DNA of 64,000 nucleotides from Cognatundibacterium crateris (GCF_010078235.1 NZ_JAABOS010000005.1:137675-201674); one strand, 5' to 3'. Positions 1 to 9,489 are shown, counted from the stretch's first letter. Notes: a model not told the origin generated them from the letters alone. A program made the numbers and translations.

Positions 1-51
1 GAAAGGGTTTTTTAGCTCTTGCCGGAACAATTTTGCGTAAGTCCTGGCAAT

Positions 52-77
52 AAAAAAACCCACGCTATACGTGGGTT
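52..77 (-). terminator. Rho-independent terminator of psd
   Basis: An 8-bp stem (AACCCACG at 57-64, CGTGGGTT at 70-77) with a 5-nt loop is followed on the minus strand by a run of about seven T (plus-strand A at 52-58). It lies 22 bp beyond the psd stop codon and so should end that transcript. Confidence 0.85.
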
Positions 78-99
78 GGCTGGGAGGTGCGGGTTATTT

Positions 100-954
100 T
101 TATTGCTTTATCTGGCGCTCGGCCATTTTTTCACCCAGGCGTACCGGTCGGGCCGCATCCCACTCAGTATTAAAAGCCACCGTTGCCGGCGGGAACAACA
201 GCACCACTGTTGAGCCCAGCAGGAAGCGTCCCATTTCTTCACCCTTTTTGAGCAGGATTTGTTGGGAAGCGTAATCCCATTCCTGAATGTGACCCGGGCG
301 CGGAGGATTGACCACGCCATGCCAGACCGTCGCCATACTGCCGACGATGGTGGCACCGACCAAAACCAGCACGAAGGGGCCGAACTCAGATTCAAAATGG
401 CAGACCACGCGTTCATTCCTGGCGAATAAGCCCGGCACACCGCGCGCTGTGGTCGGGTTAACCGAAAACAGATCACCCGGTACATACACCATGCGCAGCA
501 GCTTTGCATCGCAAGGCATATGAATACGATGGTAGTCACGTGGGCTCAGGTAAATGGTGGCGAAGTGGCCATCGGCGTAACGCGCAGCGGCCTGACTGTC
601 TCCCGCCAGCAAGGCAGTGGTCGAATAATTGTGACCTTTGGCCTGGAAGATCTGATCTTTTTCAATCGCGCCAAACTGACTGATGGCGCCGTCAACCGGG
701 CAAACCCAGGCAGAATTTGCGAGCGGACGGGCACCGGCTTTCAATTCACGTGTGAAAAACTCATTGAAGGAGGCGTAACTGCTGAGGTCGGGATTTTTTG
801 CTTCCTCCATGTTCACCTGATATTTGCCAGCAAACCAGCTGATCAGATGTGTCGTCAGCTTACCTGCGCGGGCATTGGCAACCCGGCCAGCGAAACGGGT
901 CAGGGCAAGTTTAGGCAGCAGATATTGAGGAAGAACGGCAAGTCGATCAGACAC
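100..954 (-). CDS. psd: Phosphatidylserine decarboxylase (archaetidylserine decarboxylase type)
   Basis: A pyruvoyl enzyme that decarboxylates phosphatidylserine to phosphatidylethanolamine at the inner membrane. The 284-residue product has the expected family length. It carries the LGST motif near the C-terminus (in GRFLLGSTVV), where self-cleavage before the serine creates the pyruvoyl group. Other conserved blocks are visible, such as FNEFFTREL near residue 65, PVDG near 85 and YHRIHMP near 145. The frame opens with GTG at 954, preceded by AGGGG about 10 bp upstream; no better in-frame ATG is present. It is transcribed away from ahpC and stands alone. Burkholderiales annotations often use the name archaetidylserine decarboxylase for this family. 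Confidence 0.93.
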   Translation of the reverse strand: MSDRLAVLPQYLLPKLALTRFAGRVANARAGKLTTHLISWFAGKYQVNMEEAKNPDLSSYASFNEFFTRELKAGARPLANSAWVCPVDGAISQFGAIEKDQIFQAKGHNYSTTALLAGDSQAAARYADGHFATIYLSPRDYHRIHMPCDAKLLRMVYVPGDLFSVNPTTARGVPGLFARNERVVCHFESEFGPFVLVLVGATIVGSMATVWHGVVNPPRPGHIQEWDYASQQILLKKGEEMGRFLLGSTVVLLFPPATVAFNTEWDAARPVRLGEKMAERQIKQ

Positions 955-1111
955 AGTGGAAACCCCTGAAATGAATTGGTCGGGAATTATAACGTTGTGC
1001 AGTGATAGCGCCTATGATTTGTTCATGCTGCAATGCAGATAACGCAAGCGCCGGGAGCTAATCTGGAATAGAGGACATATGCAATTCACGAGTTTGCGGT
1101 ATACTTGGTAG

Positions 1112-1151
1112 TTGATAGTTAAATTTAATCGAATTGATAAATTTAATTGTC
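1112..1151. promoter_or_regulatory. AT-rich repeat upstream of ahpC, possible OxyR-type site
   Basis: The 10-mer TAAATTTAAT occurs twice (1120-1129 and 1138-1147). An ATAG element at 1115 recurs as ATAA 22 bp later at 1137, which is the period of the OxyR consensus, but the CTAT half-sites are poor. ahpC is a classical OxyR target in many proteobacteria, so the placement is plausible. The match itself is weak and this is only a candidate. Confidence 0.3.
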
Positions 1152-1226
1152 TTTGTAAATGTTGCACATGCTATTAAGATACGCACATTCCCATTCAACA
1201 AGACTTTCAACCACGAAGGAAAAGCT

Positions 1227-1790
1227 ATGTCTCTGATCAATACAACTGTTAAACCATTCAAAGCAACCGCTTACCACAACGGCAAATTCATTCCGGTTTC
1301 CAGCGAAGATCTGGCTGGCAAATGGTCGGTATTCGTGTTCTACCCAGCAGACTTCACTTTTGTCTGCCCGACAGAACTGGGTGACCTGGCTGATCACTAC
1401 GAAGAATTCAAAAAACTGGGCGTAGAAATCTACTCTGTTTCTACAGATACCCATTTCACACACAAAGCATGGCACGACACATCTGACACGATAGGCAAAA
1501 TCCAGTACCCAATGCTGGCTGATCCTACACTGCAGATTTCCCGTAACTTCGAAGTACTGATCGAAGAAGAAGGTCTGGCACTGCGTGGTACTTTCGTTGT
1601 GAATCCAGCTGGCGAAATCAAAGTCATGGAAGTGCATGACAACGGTATCGGCCGTGACGCAAAAGAATTGCTGCGTAAAGTACAAGCTGCACAATACGTA
1701 GCGAGCCATCCAGGTGAAGTTTGCCCTGCAAAATGGACACCAGGCGCGGAAACACTGACACCATCCCTGGATCTGGTCGGTAAGATCTAA
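1227..1790 (+). CDS. ahpC: Alkyl hydroperoxide reductase subunit C (2-Cys peroxiredoxin)
   Basis: Cytosolic peroxiredoxin that reduces hydrogen peroxide, organic peroxides and peroxynitrite and is recycled by AhpF. The 187-residue product has the E. coli-like length. It shows the peroxidatic site FVCPTE with Cys47 and the resolving site GEVCPAKW near residue 166, so it is a typical 2-Cys enzyme. The start is ATG at 1227 ([11 protein letters not shown]), with GAAGGA 7 bp upstream; the longer open frame from 1134 adds residues with no family counterpart. ahpF follows on the same strand after 251 bp containing a large hairpin. Codon use looks highly biased (many GAA, CTG, AAA), as expected for a strongly expressed gene. 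Confidence 0.96.
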   Translation: MSLINTTVKPFKATAYHNGKFIPVSSEDLAGKWSVFVFYPADFTFVCPTELGDLADHYEEFKKLGVEIYSVSTDTHFTHKAWHDTSDTIGKIQYPMLADPTLQISRNFEVLIEEEGLALRGTFVVNPAGEIKVMEVHDNGIGRDAKELLRKVQAAQYVASHPGEVCPAKWTPGAETLTPSLDLVGKI

Positions 1791-1832
1791 GTTTTGCCTA
1801 AGTACTGATTAAGTAATCACTTAAGCAGGATT

Positions 1833-1917
1833 CCTCAGCGCAGCACTTCCTGTACCGCGACAAACTGGCTGCGATCAGCCAGTTTGCCAGCAGCAGCGCT
1901 GAGGAGCTGTACAGCTC
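1833..1917. repeat. Large nested hairpin between ahpC and ahpF
   Basis: Three nested or adjacent symmetries are present. An inner 11-bp stem (CAAACTGGCTG at 1861-1871, CAGCCAGTTTG at 1876-1886) has a CGAT tetraloop. An outer 9-bp stem pairs CCTCAGCGC (1833-1841) with GCGCTGAGG (1896-1904). A perfect 14-bp palindrome, GAGCTGTACAGCTC, lies at 1904-1917. No T-run follows, so this is not a simple terminator. It could stabilise the ahpC mRNA 3' end or reduce read-through into ahpF. Confidence 0.75.
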
Positions 1918-2041
1918 TAAAAAACAGGGAACACAAGACGACCCCAGCGGCCAGATGGCTCGCGATGCTGAGTGCTTTTGATGCACCTCCGTGATAGCCC
2001 GCCCTGGACCTCATTTTCTTCATTCCTGAGAAAGAAGCATC

Positions 2042-3589
2042 ATGTTAGACAATACGCTCAAAACGCAATTAAAAGCTTACTTAGAACGCCTGACCCGTCC
2101 GCTGCAATTGGTGGCATCGCTGGATGACAGTGATAAGTCCAGGGAAATGCACGAGTTGCTGCGCGAGATCGCCGAGTTGTCTGACAAAATTTCCGTGGTC
2201 GAACAACGCGATGATGCAGAACGCAAACCTTCGTTTGCGATCACTTCCCCTGGACAGGAAATCTCCCTGCGTTTTGCAGGCATCCCTATGGGACATGAAT
2301 TTACTTCGCTGGTACTGGCATTGCTGCAGACCGGTGGCCATCCGCCGAAAGTCGATGCGGACGTGATACAGCAAATACAGCAGCTCGATGGCGATTTCCA
2401 TTTCGAGACTTATATTTCCCTGAGCTGCCAGAACTGCCCTGAAGTGGTTCAGTCACTCAATTTGATGGCGGTACTGAATCCGCGTATTAAATCGGTCACG
2501 ATAGACGGCGCGCTGTTTCAGAGCGAAGTCGAACAGCGTCAGATCATGGCGGTGCCGACGGTGTATCTGAACGGTCAGGTCTTCGGTCAGGGCCGTATGT
2601 CAGTAGAAGAAATACTGGCCAAACTCGATACCGGTGCGACTCAGCGTGCGGCAGAAAAACTGAATGCCAAAGCGCCTTACGATGTACTGATCGTCGGTGG
2701 TGGCCCAGCTGGTGCGGCAGCAGCGATTTACGCGGCCCGTAAAGGCATACGTACCGGCGTGGTGGCTGAGCGTTTCGGCGGTCAGGTGCTGGATACCATG
2801 TCGATAGAAAACTTTGTTTCTGTGACTGAGACCGAAGGACCGAAATTTGCGGCCGCACTCGAACAGCATGTAAAAACCTATGACGTTGAAATCAGCAATC
2901 TGCAACGTGCAGAAAAGCTGGTACAAAAAGATGGCATGACGGAAGTGCAGTTAGCCAGCGGCGCAACGCTGAAAGCAAAAAGCGTGATCCTGGCGACCGG
3001 TGCGCGCTGGCGCGAAGTGAACGTGCCGGGCGAAAAAGAATACCGTAACCACGGTGTGGCTTACTGCCCGCATTGCGATGGCCCGCTGTTCAAAGGCAAG
3101 CGCGTAGCAGTAATTGGTGGTGGTAACTCTGGCGTGGAAGCGGCAATCGATTTGGCCGGTATCGTCAGCCATGTCACCTTGCTCGAATTTGCCGCAGAAT
3201 TACGTGCCGATGCCGTTTTGCAGCGCAAGTTACACAGTTTGCCGAATGTGACCGTGATCACCCAGGCGCAAACCAGCGAGATCCATGGCGATGGCCAGAA
3301 AGTGAATGGCATCAGCTATAAAAACCGCAGCGATGACAGCATTCATCGTATAGACCTGGAAGGTGTGTTTGTACAGATCGGCCTGGTACCAAATACGGAA
3401 TGGCTGAAAGACACACTGAGCCTGTCACGCCACGGTGAAATTGAAGTTGATGCACGTGGCCAGACTTCGCTGCCAGGCGTGTTTGCCGCAGGCGATGTGA
3501 CGACTGTGCCATACAAACAAATCGTCATTGCGGTCGGGGAAGGTGCGAAAGCTGCACTCAGCGCCTTTGATCACCTGATCCGCCAATAA
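2042..3589 (+). CDS. ahpF: Alkyl hydroperoxide reductase subunit F (NADH-peroxiredoxin reductase)
   Basis: FAD enzyme that passes electrons from NADH to AhpC. The 515-residue product shows the full AhpF layout. The N-terminal tandem thioredoxin-like domain has Cys129 and Cys132 in CQNCP, at the same numbers as in E. coli. A TrxR-like part follows, with the FAD-binding GGGPAG motif near residue 220, the redox pair in CPHC near 345, the NADH-binding GGGNSG near 360, and the C-terminal FAD motif GVFAAGD. The start at ATG 2042 is preceded by AGAAAGAAG. It probably forms a unit with ahpC, with expression reduced by the hairpin between them. Confidence 0.96.
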   Translation: MLDNTLKTQLKAYLERLTRPLQLVASLDDSDKSREMHELLREIAELSDKISVVEQRDDAERKPSFAITSPGQEISLRFAGIPMGHEFTSLVLALLQTGGHPPKVDADVIQQIQQLDGDFHFETYISLSCQNCPEVVQSLNLMAVLNPRIKSVTIDGALFQSEVEQRQIMAVPTVYLNGQVFGQGRMSVEEILAKLDTGATQRAAEKLNAKAPYDVLIVGGGPAGAAAAIYAARKGIRTGVVAERFGGQVLDTMSIENFVSVTETEGPKFAAALEQHVKTYDVEISNLQRAEKLVQKDGMTEVQLASGATLKAKSVILATGARWREVNVPGEKEYRNHGVAYCPHCDGPLFKGKRVAVIGGGNSGVEAAIDLAGIVSHVTLLEFAAELRADAVLQRKLHSLPNVTVITQAQTSEIHGDGQKVNGISYKNRSDDSIHRIDLEGVFVQIGLVPNTEWLKDTLSLSRHGEIEVDARGQTSLPGVFAAGDVTTVPYKQIVIAVGEGAKAALSAFDHLIRQ

Positions 3590-3602
3590 ACCTATCCACT
3601 CA

Positions 3603-3673
3603 GTCAGCCCTGATCACACGCGGGGCTGACTTCTGCCCCGGTTTTCCAGTGACATGGAGACCGGGGTTTTTTT
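3603..3673 (+). terminator. Terminator after ahpF
   Basis: Two hairpins follow ahpF: GTCAGCCC (3603-3610) with GGGCTGAC (3623-3630), then CCCCGGT (3636-3642) with ACCGGGG (3660-3666) directly followed by seven T at 3667-3673. The second is a standard intrinsic terminator with a long loop. Confidence 0.85.
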
Positions 3674-3745
3674 ATTTTGGGCGTGATATTCGGAAGATTG
3701 GGCGTGTCTTAAATTGCAATAAAGTATGATTGCCAAATAAATAAT

Positions 3746-3754
3746 TGTTATAAT
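3746..3754 (+). promoter_or_regulatory. Extended -10 promoter for the 608-aa gene
   Basis: TGTTATAAT is a consensus -10 hexamer (TATAAT at 3749-3754) with the TGn extension. No -35 box stands at the correct spacing (TTGCCA at 3730 is only 13 bp away), which is typical of extended -10 promoters. The start codon at 3784 would leave a leader of roughly 20 nt without a clear Shine-Dalgarno sequence. Confidence 0.6.
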
Positions 3755-3783
3755 GTGTAACTTATCTAACAATTTGTTTGGCT

Positions 3784-5610
3784 ATGGCTCTCTTTCCTCA
3801 GTGCTTGCGTAATTTTCTCGGCTGGCAATATCCTGAACGGCAATTGATGGTGAGCCTGAGTTTGCCATTGGTGAAAACGGCTGCCGCACCTGTGCTTAAT
3901 GATTTGCATCAACTACAAAAAAAGCGCGAAAACGATGAACAGGATGCGGAATTTTTGCGTTTGCTGTTACAGAAGCTGCGCCAACTGAATCGCTGTCGTC
4001 TGCGTGTCGCCGTCAGGGAAGAGTTTAATCATACGCTGGCTGCCTTGTTTTACCCGTTGGCGCAGGCAAAGCTTGCGCAGTACGGTAAAGATGGCGGGGT
4101 GCCCGATAGCCAGACCCGTGCTCAGGTGTTGGAAACACTGATCACCAGTTGTGCGGAATTCGTCAATTCTTATATCGTCATCACCCAGTACTATCAACGA
4201 TGTTCACGTTTTCGCTATGCCAGATCCATCAAAAAGTCGGATTTGGCATCGGCCCGGGTGCTGGAGTTCCTGAGGCTCAAACAAAGTCTGAAAGCCTTGC
4301 GTTATCAAGAGTTGAGTCCGCGTGCCTGGGCATTTGCCAATACTCTCATGCATCAGATCGTCGCTGCCGGGCGGCAGGATGAACTCTTGTCACCGCTGCA
4401 GCGTAGCTATGGCAGTGACACTGAGCTGGAGACCATACGCGTGCGTGATGTGTATCTGTCGCTGCACATGGTACAGCGCTTACAGCTCAGTTACTGGCCG
4501 GTGCAATGGCAAACCTGGTTGCTGCGTTCTATCGGACTGGGTGATTTGAAAATTGCGCTGGGCAATGCAGCCTCAGGCGCACCTTCACGTCATACCTCGC
4601 TGGTCTATTGCGGTGATGAGCAGCCGACCCGCTTTGTGGCTGTTCCCGGCCAAGCCGGGCCTGCGCCTTTGGTATTGCAGTGGGAGTCTTTGCAGCAGGC
4701 GCTGACTTCAGACCTGGCTCAGGTCTTGCGTACACGCCGTGGGCAAGAGGCCGGTACTTTATCGCGTCATCTGAGTCTGTTCGGCCCTACCGAGCGGCTG
4801 GCGCTGGCGCAGTTACAGTTTGAGCGTTTCATGACCTATTCGGACAGTGTGGAACTGAAGCTGGATCAGCAGCGCGAAGTGCCGGATCTGCGCATTTTTA
4901 TCGGCTTTCAAAACGTGTTTGCCTTGCTACGCCATATTGCCAAAGGCGGTGACTGGAAGGCGGTCGGCGAGCGTATGGTTGATTTGCTAGCGCGTCATTC
5001 CGCGGTGTTTTCCGATGATGCCGAGGGCAGCGTGCAAAGCTCCTGGACCTTACGTCACCAGGATGAACAGCAACTCTGTTTATCCACCCAGGAAAGTCAC
5101 CATACCACCCAGATGCAGATTGGCGATCTGGCCGCCTATATGCTGGAACAGGCAGACTGGCATGCGCCTAAGCTGGGTGTGATACAGCGCATACTACGCC
5201 CGCAGAATGGACAACTGTTGATTACGATTAAGCTGCTTTGTGAGAATTCACAAGCCGTTTTGATAGACAGTCAGGCCGGACAGTCTTCTGCGATCAGCCA
5301 TCACAATACCGATCAGCGGTCTGCGCTATTGCCTGCAATTCTGGGTGGCAGTAAAGAGTTGACGCAATTGTTGTTGCCCGTGGGTGTGCGCATGCGTGAA
5401 GAGGGGACGTTGCTACTGCAAACGCGTCAAACCCAGGAAACTGCGCAGCTGGGACATATGATCAGCGCGAGTAAGGGATTTACGCTGTATGCACTGCGGC
5501 GTCAGCCGCCGCAAGCTTTGCCAGCCGTGCAACAGGTAAAACAAGCGCCAGCCATTCAAACTGAGCAAGGGCTGAGCCTGAGCGAGACCGAAGCTGGTTT
5601 GCTGCAATAA
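3784..5610 (+). CDS. Uncharacterised 608-residue protein
   Basis: I do not recognise a family with certainty. The product is soluble-looking, has no signal peptide or membrane segment, and is rich in Leu, Gln and Arg. The first 210 residues look helical, with several basic-leucine stretches (for example KLRQLNRCRLRVAVREEF). The central part contains short beta-like stretches. The region around residues 435-520 (GDLAAYMLEQADWHAPKLGVIQRILR and following) could be a small beta-barrel of the PilZ type, but I cannot confirm the RxxxR and D/NxSxxG signature. The start is ATG 3784; an in-frame TTG at 3778 is the alternative. The gene stands alone between a strong terminator and a bidirectional terminator, with its own extended -10 promoter. 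Confidence 0.8.
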   Translation: MALFPQCLRNFLGWQYPERQLMVSLSLPLVKTAAAPVLNDLHQLQKKRENDEQDAEFLRLLLQKLRQLNRCRLRVAVREEFNHTLAALFYPLAQAKLAQYGKDGGVPDSQTRAQVLETLITSCAEFVNSYIVITQYYQRCSRFRYARSIKKSDLASARVLEFLRLKQSLKALRYQELSPRAWAFANTLMHQIVAAGRQDELLSPLQRSYGSDTELETIRVRDVYLSLHMVQRLQLSYWPVQWQTWLLRSIGLGDLKIALGNAASGAPSRHTSLVYCGDEQPTRFVAVPGQAGPAPLVLQWESLQQALTSDLAQVLRTRRGQEAGTLSRHLSLFGPTERLALAQLQFERFMTYSDSVELKLDQQREVPDLRIFIGFQNVFALLRHIAKGGDWKAVGERMVDLLARHSAVFSDDAEGSVQSSWTLRHQDEQQLCLSTQESHHTTQMQIGDLAAYMLEQADWHAPKLGVIQRILRPQNGQLLITIKLLCENSQAVLIDSQAGQSSAISHHNTDQRSALLPAILGGSKELTQLLLPVGVRMREEGTLLLQTRQTQETAQLGHMISASKGFTLYALRRQPPQALPAVQQVKQAPAIQTEQGLSLSETEAGLLQ

Positions 5611-5674
5611 GCGCTAAGGTGCCCAGTCGCATTTCAGCCTGAACGCTGAGCGAATGGCGGGAAGTGAATACAGA

Positions 5675-5701
5675 AAAAGCGGGGCAGCTGGCCCCGCTTT
5701 T
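5675..5701. terminator. Bidirectional terminator
   Basis: AAAAGCGGGGC (5675-5685) pairs with GCCCCGCTTTT (5691-5701) around a 5-nt loop. It has A and T flanks on both sides and separates the convergent 608-aa gene and SPFH gene. The T-runs are short (4-5), so it may be leaky. Confidence 0.75.
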
Positions 5702-5734
5702 GAACGGAATTGAGCAGAGTTGAGCAGAAAGATC

Positions 5735-6547
5735 TCAGCGATTCGTTTCCGCCGCCGCTTTATTGCCAATCTGCAGGAATGGAATCACGCCACCGGTCGT
5801 GGTTGGCAGACGGCCATCCCATTTTTCTATTGCTTTGGCCTGATTTTCCACTTCACGCAAACGCAGCAGTTCCGGTGTGACTTGCTGGCGTTGCAGTGCC
5901 AGCGCATCAGCTTCTGCGCGGGCCCGTGACACTTTTTGTTTGGCTTCGACTTCTATCCTTTGCAGGTCGCGCTCAGCCTTCATTTTTAACTGATCGGCGG
6001 TGGTTTTTGCTTCAATCGCTTCATTGAAGGTCTTACTGAAATTGAAGTTGACTATCGAGAATTCATCCACCACCAGACCGTGTCTGGCCATTCTCTCTTT
6101 GAGTGCCAGCACGATCTCATCGCGCACCTGGGAACGTTTGGAAATCAGTTCTTCGGCGGTAAAGCGCGCAGTCACTGCTTTCACCGCTTCCTGTACGCTG
6201 GGGATAATGATGCGTTCACCCGGCTCATTGCCCAGATCGCGGTAGATGGAGACTACGGCATCGGGACGCACATGATAATTGATGGCGATCTTGGTATGTA
6301 CGGTTTGTAAATCCTTGGAGGCTGCATCGCCATCACCTTCACCTTTTTGTATCGCGACCGAGACTCTGTGCATACGCTGAGCGACCGGCCACACAAAATG
6401 CAGACCTTCGCTGTACACCTCATCAGACGGCTTGCCAAAGGTCGTCAGTACACCGCGGTAACCGGCAGGTATGGTGGCGAATGGATTTAAAATCAGGATC
6501 AGAAGCAGGACGCCGATTGCAGCGGCGATTTTGGGGAGAGCACGCAT
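5735..6547 (-). CDS. SPFH/prohibitin family membrane protein
   Basis: The 270-residue protein has one N-terminal membrane anchor (residues 5-22, KIAAAIGVLLLILILNPF) followed by an SPFH/Band 7 domain. A charged, coiled-coil-like tail follows (near residues 175-235, rich in Ala, Glu, Lys and Gln). This matches prohibitin-like and HflK/HflC-like scaffolds that form ring assemblies in the inner membrane and modulate proteases or membrane domains. It lacks an adjacent partner gene, so it is not an hflK-hflC pair; a stand-alone prohibitin homologue is the best description. The start is ATG 6547, with AAGGAA upstream; the upstream extension to 6604 is less likely. Confidence 0.88.
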   Translation of the reverse strand: MRALPKIAAAIGVLLLILILNPFATIPAGYRGVLTTFGKPSDEVYSEGLHFVWPVAQRMHRVSVAIQKGEGDGDAASKDLQTVHTKIAINYHVRPDAVVSIYRDLGNEPGERIIIPSVQEAVKAVTARFTAEELISKRSQVRDEIVLALKERMARHGLVVDEFSIVNFNFSKTFNEAIEAKTTADQLKMKAERDLQRIEVEAKQKVSRARAEADALALQRQQVTPELLRLREVENQAKAIEKWDGRLPTTTGGVIPFLQIGNKAAAETNR

Positions 6548-6672
6548 GATTTTCCTTGTTGATGTTGTTTGGAAAGCATGCTGAGTATAGTGAGAAACAG
6601 ACAACTTAAAACGGTAATTGCTGCATCAATCCACCGTTCTGCCGGATACTGATGTGATCACGCAACAGCCTG

Positions 6673-7617
6673 TCAGCCTTCACGATCCATGTCGGCCAGT
6701 TCTGAGGCGTGTGCCCTGTGCTTGGTATTGCTTTGAAGCGGATCCTGATACAGCCAGGGCAGTACAAATTTAGTCATTTCTGAAGCCGCATGGACTGGTG
6801 CTTTGGCCTGATGCGCCACCGCACTGCAAATCGCTTCAATCAGGCACAGTGCTGCGCCTTCGGAATTCGGTGAGAATTGTCGGCGGGTTTGTGCAAACAG
6901 GGTGACATTGGCCATCGACGCCAGCGGTGAACTTGGTGCATCTGTCAGGGCCAGAATCGGCACCCCTTTTTCTTTCAGCTGGCGCAGGATAGTGACTACA
7001 TCATCGGCATAACGCGGGAAAGAGATGCCTATCACCAGGTCTTTTTCTGTGTATTTGAACAACTGCCTTGCTACGGTGGATGGCCCGGCGGTTCCCATCG
7101 TTGATTGCACAGTGTTGCAAAACGGATCTAAGCTGTGCGCCATCAAACCACCTAAAAATCCGCTGGCACCATAGCCGATGATATAGATGCGTTCGGCATT
7201 CAGTATCATGCGTACCGCCTGATTGCACAGCTCCGGGTCCAGCCCGCGGCGGGTGGCTTCCAGATTGGTCAGATCTTCATTCAGCGAGCCCGCGATAATT
7301 TCTGTGCTGGTGGCTGGCCGTTGCACTTCACTGCGCAAGTTATCAATGGGCACCAGCATCGCCTCGAAACCACTCACCAGTTCTGCACGGAACTGAGGAT
7401 AGCCTTCGAAACCCAGCGCACGCGCAAAGCGATTCGCTGTTGCGACAGAAATGCCAACGGCATTGGCCAGTTCGTCTATCGACATCGTGGCTGAGCGGAA
7501 CACATTGGTCAGCACATAATCGGCAGCTTTTTTATGGGCTTTCGACAGGTTCATATACACCTTGCCGATACGGGCATTGACGGTTCCACCCAGGGCTTGC
7601 TTGTCAGGACGATTCAT
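6673..7617 (-). CDS. MurR/RpiR family transcriptional regulator
   Basis: The 314-residue product has an N-terminal RpiR helix-turn-helix (residues 15-90, with MSIDELANAVGISVATANRFARALG). A C-terminal SIS sugar-phosphate-binding domain follows (residues 125-265, with IIGYGASGFLGGLMA). Such proteins sense sugar phosphates or related metabolites and control neighbouring or distant catabolic genes. No sugar gene lies next to it, so the target is unknown. Inverted and direct repeats just upstream (7643-7688) are candidate autoregulatory sites. The closest regulator types would be HexR or other RpiR members; I cannot assign one. Confidence 0.9.
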   Translation of the reverse strand: MNRPDKQALGGTVNARIGKVYMNLSKAHKKAADYVLTNVFRSATMSIDELANAVGISVATANRFARALGFEGYPQFRAELVSGFEAMLVPIDNLRSEVQRPATSTEIIAGSLNEDLTNLEATRRGLDPELCNQAVRMILNAERIYIIGYGASGFLGGLMAHSLDPFCNTVQSTMGTAGPSTVARQLFKYTEKDLVIGISFPRYADDVVTILRQLKEKGVPILALTDAPSSPLASMANVTLFAQTRRQFSPNSEGAALCLIEAICSAVAHQAKAPVHAASEMTKFVLPWLYQDPLQSNTKHRAHASELADMDREG

Positions 7618-7642
7618 GATGGCTGGCTTTTCCAGTGAAAGA

Positions 7643-7688
7643 GAAATGTAAATATAATTTCATTAATTTGAAATGTAAAGTAATGAAA
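7643..7688. promoter_or_regulatory. Repeat cluster upstream of the RpiR gene, candidate operator
   Basis: The 10-mer GAAATGTAAA is directly repeated at 7643-7652 and 7670-7679. ATTTCA (7657-7662) and TGAAAT (7669-7674) form an inverted repeat with 6 bp between. TTTCATTA (7658-7665) is mirrored by TAATGAAA (7681-7688). All lie within 75 bp upstream of the regulator start codon at 7617, so autoregulation is the simplest reading. The rest of the gap up to 7927 is AT-rich with nothing else I can name. Confidence 0.45.
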
Positions 7689-7927
7689 CGTATCAAGTCA
7701 GAGAGGTGCTTTTTTCTGCCCGAGTACAGATATTCTCACCAGTAATGCTGAATTATCGCCAGATAATTTTAAATAATTCAAATATTATTTATAAAAATTC
7801 AGAAATGATGCGAAAAACAGCGCGTTATCTGTGAAGTGTATAAGCAAATTTGAATTCTGAGGCAGGCCATCAGTTGCGGAATGCGCGTGCAACTGATGGT
7901 GTGGCAGGAAGTGAATGTAGGAAGCGT

Positions 7928-9022
7928 TTATCCAGCCTGATGGATGATGCCACCGCCGAGGCAGACATCGCCGTCATACAGGACGGCAGACTGGCCAGGC
8001 GTGACTGCCCATTGCGCGTCAGGGAAATGCAGTTGGAATTGTTCGGTGTCACCGGCAAACTGGCAGGCCACATCAGGCTGGCGATAACGGGTCTTGGCCG
8101 ATAACTGGGCTTGCGCAGGTGCATAACCGGCGACCCAGCTGACCTGTGTTGCTTCCAGCTGAGCGGACAGCAGCCAGGGATGATCATGGCCCTGGACCAC
8201 GTATAAGGTGTTATTCACCACATCTTTGCGCGCCACATACCAGGCATCGCTGCTGCCATCGGCATTTTGATGGGATTTAATGCCGCCTATGCCTATGCCT
8301 TTGCGCTGACCCAAAGTATAAAAACTCAGACCTACGTGTTGACCAATGACCTTGCCTTCCGGCGTCTTGATATCACCGGGCTGATACGACAGGTAACGGT
8401 TCAGAAACTCGCGGAATGGACGTTCGCCGATAAAGCAAATACCGGTTGAGTCTTTCTTTTTCGCGTTCGGCAGTTGCAGTTGTTCGGCAATTTTACGTAC
8501 TTCCGTTTTATGAATTTCACCCAGCGGGAACAGGGTATTGGCCAGTTGTTTCTGATTCAGTCTGTGCAGGAAATAACTCTGATCCTTGCTGGCATCCATC
8601 GCCTTGAGCAACTGGAATTCACCATTCACTTCGCGCACCCGGGCATAGTGGCCGGTCGCGATATAGTCAGCACCCAGCTTCATTGCATGATCGAGGAAGG
8701 CCTTGAACTTAATCTCAGCATTACACAGCACATCCGGATTCGGAGTGCGGCCAGCCTGGTATTCACGCAGGAATTCGGCAAACACACGGTCTTTGTATTC
8801 ACTGGCGAAATTCACCGCTTCGATATCGACGCCCACCACATCGGCGACGCTGACGGCATCAATCCAGTCTTCGCGTGTCGAGCAATATTCCGAATCGTCG
8901 TCATCTTCCCAGTTTTTCATAAACAGGCCGATGACTTCATAACCCTGTTCTTTTAACAGCCATGCCGAGACCGAGGAATCTACCCCGCCAGACATACCGA
9001 TTACTACACGTTTTTTACTCAT
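7928..9022 (-). CDS. mnmA: tRNA 2-thiouridine(34) synthase MnmA
   Basis: Thiolates U34 of tRNA-Lys, tRNA-Glu and tRNA-Gln, using ATP activation and sulfur from the IscS/TusE relay. The 364-residue length is typical. Visible features are the PP-loop SGGVDSSV at residues 11-18, the nucleophile Cys in [12 protein letters not shown] near residue 100, the persulfide Cys in [10 protein letters not shown] near 200, and the conserved ATGHYAR. The ATG start overlaps the stop of the upstream NUDIX gene by 4 bp (ATGA), indicating translational coupling. Confidence 0.96.
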   Translation of the reverse strand: MSKKRVVIGMSGGVDSSVSAWLLKEQGYEVIGLFMKNWEDDDDSEYCSTREDWIDAVSVADVVGVDIEAVNFASEYKDRVFAEFLREYQAGRTPNPDVLCNAEIKFKAFLDHAMKLGADYIATGHYARVREVNGEFQLLKAMDASKDQSYFLHRLNQKQLANTLFPLGEIHKTEVRKIAEQLQLPNAKKKDSTGICFIGERPFREFLNRYLSYQPGDIKTPEGKVIGQHVGLSFYTLGQRKGIGIGGIKSHQNADGSSDAWYVARKDVVNNTLYVVQGHDHPWLLSAQLEATQVSWVAGYAPAQAQLSAKTRYRQPDVACQFAGDTEQFQLHFPDAQWAVTPGQSAVLYDGDVCLGGGIIHQAG

Positions 9023-9489
9023 AATGCGCTCGGGTGGGTAAACAGCAGCGAAAGCGGAGCACGCTTGCCGCGTAAATAGTCATCCACACATTGCAGCACC
9101 AGCGGGCTGCGATGGATGTGTTCGGAATTCAGAATATCGTTATAGCTCATCCAGACCGCTCTTAAAATGCCGTGATCCAGCGCGCGTCCGGTATCGGCGC
9201 CGGCATCACCGGTAAAGGCGAAGCGCAGATAGCTGACTTGCTCTTGCGTTACTGGGGAAGTAAAAGTCGATAAATACATTCCTACCAGTGCCGTCGGCGT
9301 AAATTCATAAGCCGTTTCTTCCAGGGTTTCACGGATCACGGCCTGTTCCAGCGATTCCTTAGGATCGAGATGGCCCGCAGGCTGATTGATGCGCACCCCG
9401 TCAGGGGTTTCTTCTTCCACCATTAAAAAGCGGTGATTGCGCTCAATAATGGCAGCGACGGTGACAGATGGTTTCCAGATGGCAGACAT
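9019..9489 (-). CDS. NUDIX hydrolase
   Basis: The 156-residue product has a full Nudix box ([24 protein letters not shown], positions about 39-62, matching GX5EX7REUXEEXGU with Ala for the last Gly). This indicates hydrolysis of a nucleoside diphosphate linked to another moiety. It most resembles the NudJ/phosphatase NUDIX group that is often coupled to mnmA in proteobacteria. The start is placed at ATG 9489, with AAAGAAG upstream; a 24-residue extension to 9561 is possible but would use a non-conserved region. It overlaps mnmA by 4 bp, so the two form an operon. Confidence 0.9.
   Translation of the reverse strand: MSAIWKPSVTVAAIIERNHRFLMVEEETPDGVRINQPAGHLDPKESLEQAVIRETLEETAYEFTPTALVGMYLSTFTSPVTQEQVSYLRFAFTGDAGADTGRALDHGILRAVWMSYNDILNSEHIHRSPLVLQCVDDYLRGKRAPLSLLFTHPSAL

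Noticed and set aside
1143-1709. 188-codon open frame antisense to ahpC
   Set aside because: It lies entirely opposite a clearly conserved peroxiredoxin gene and encodes a Phe/Cys/His-rich, implausible protein.
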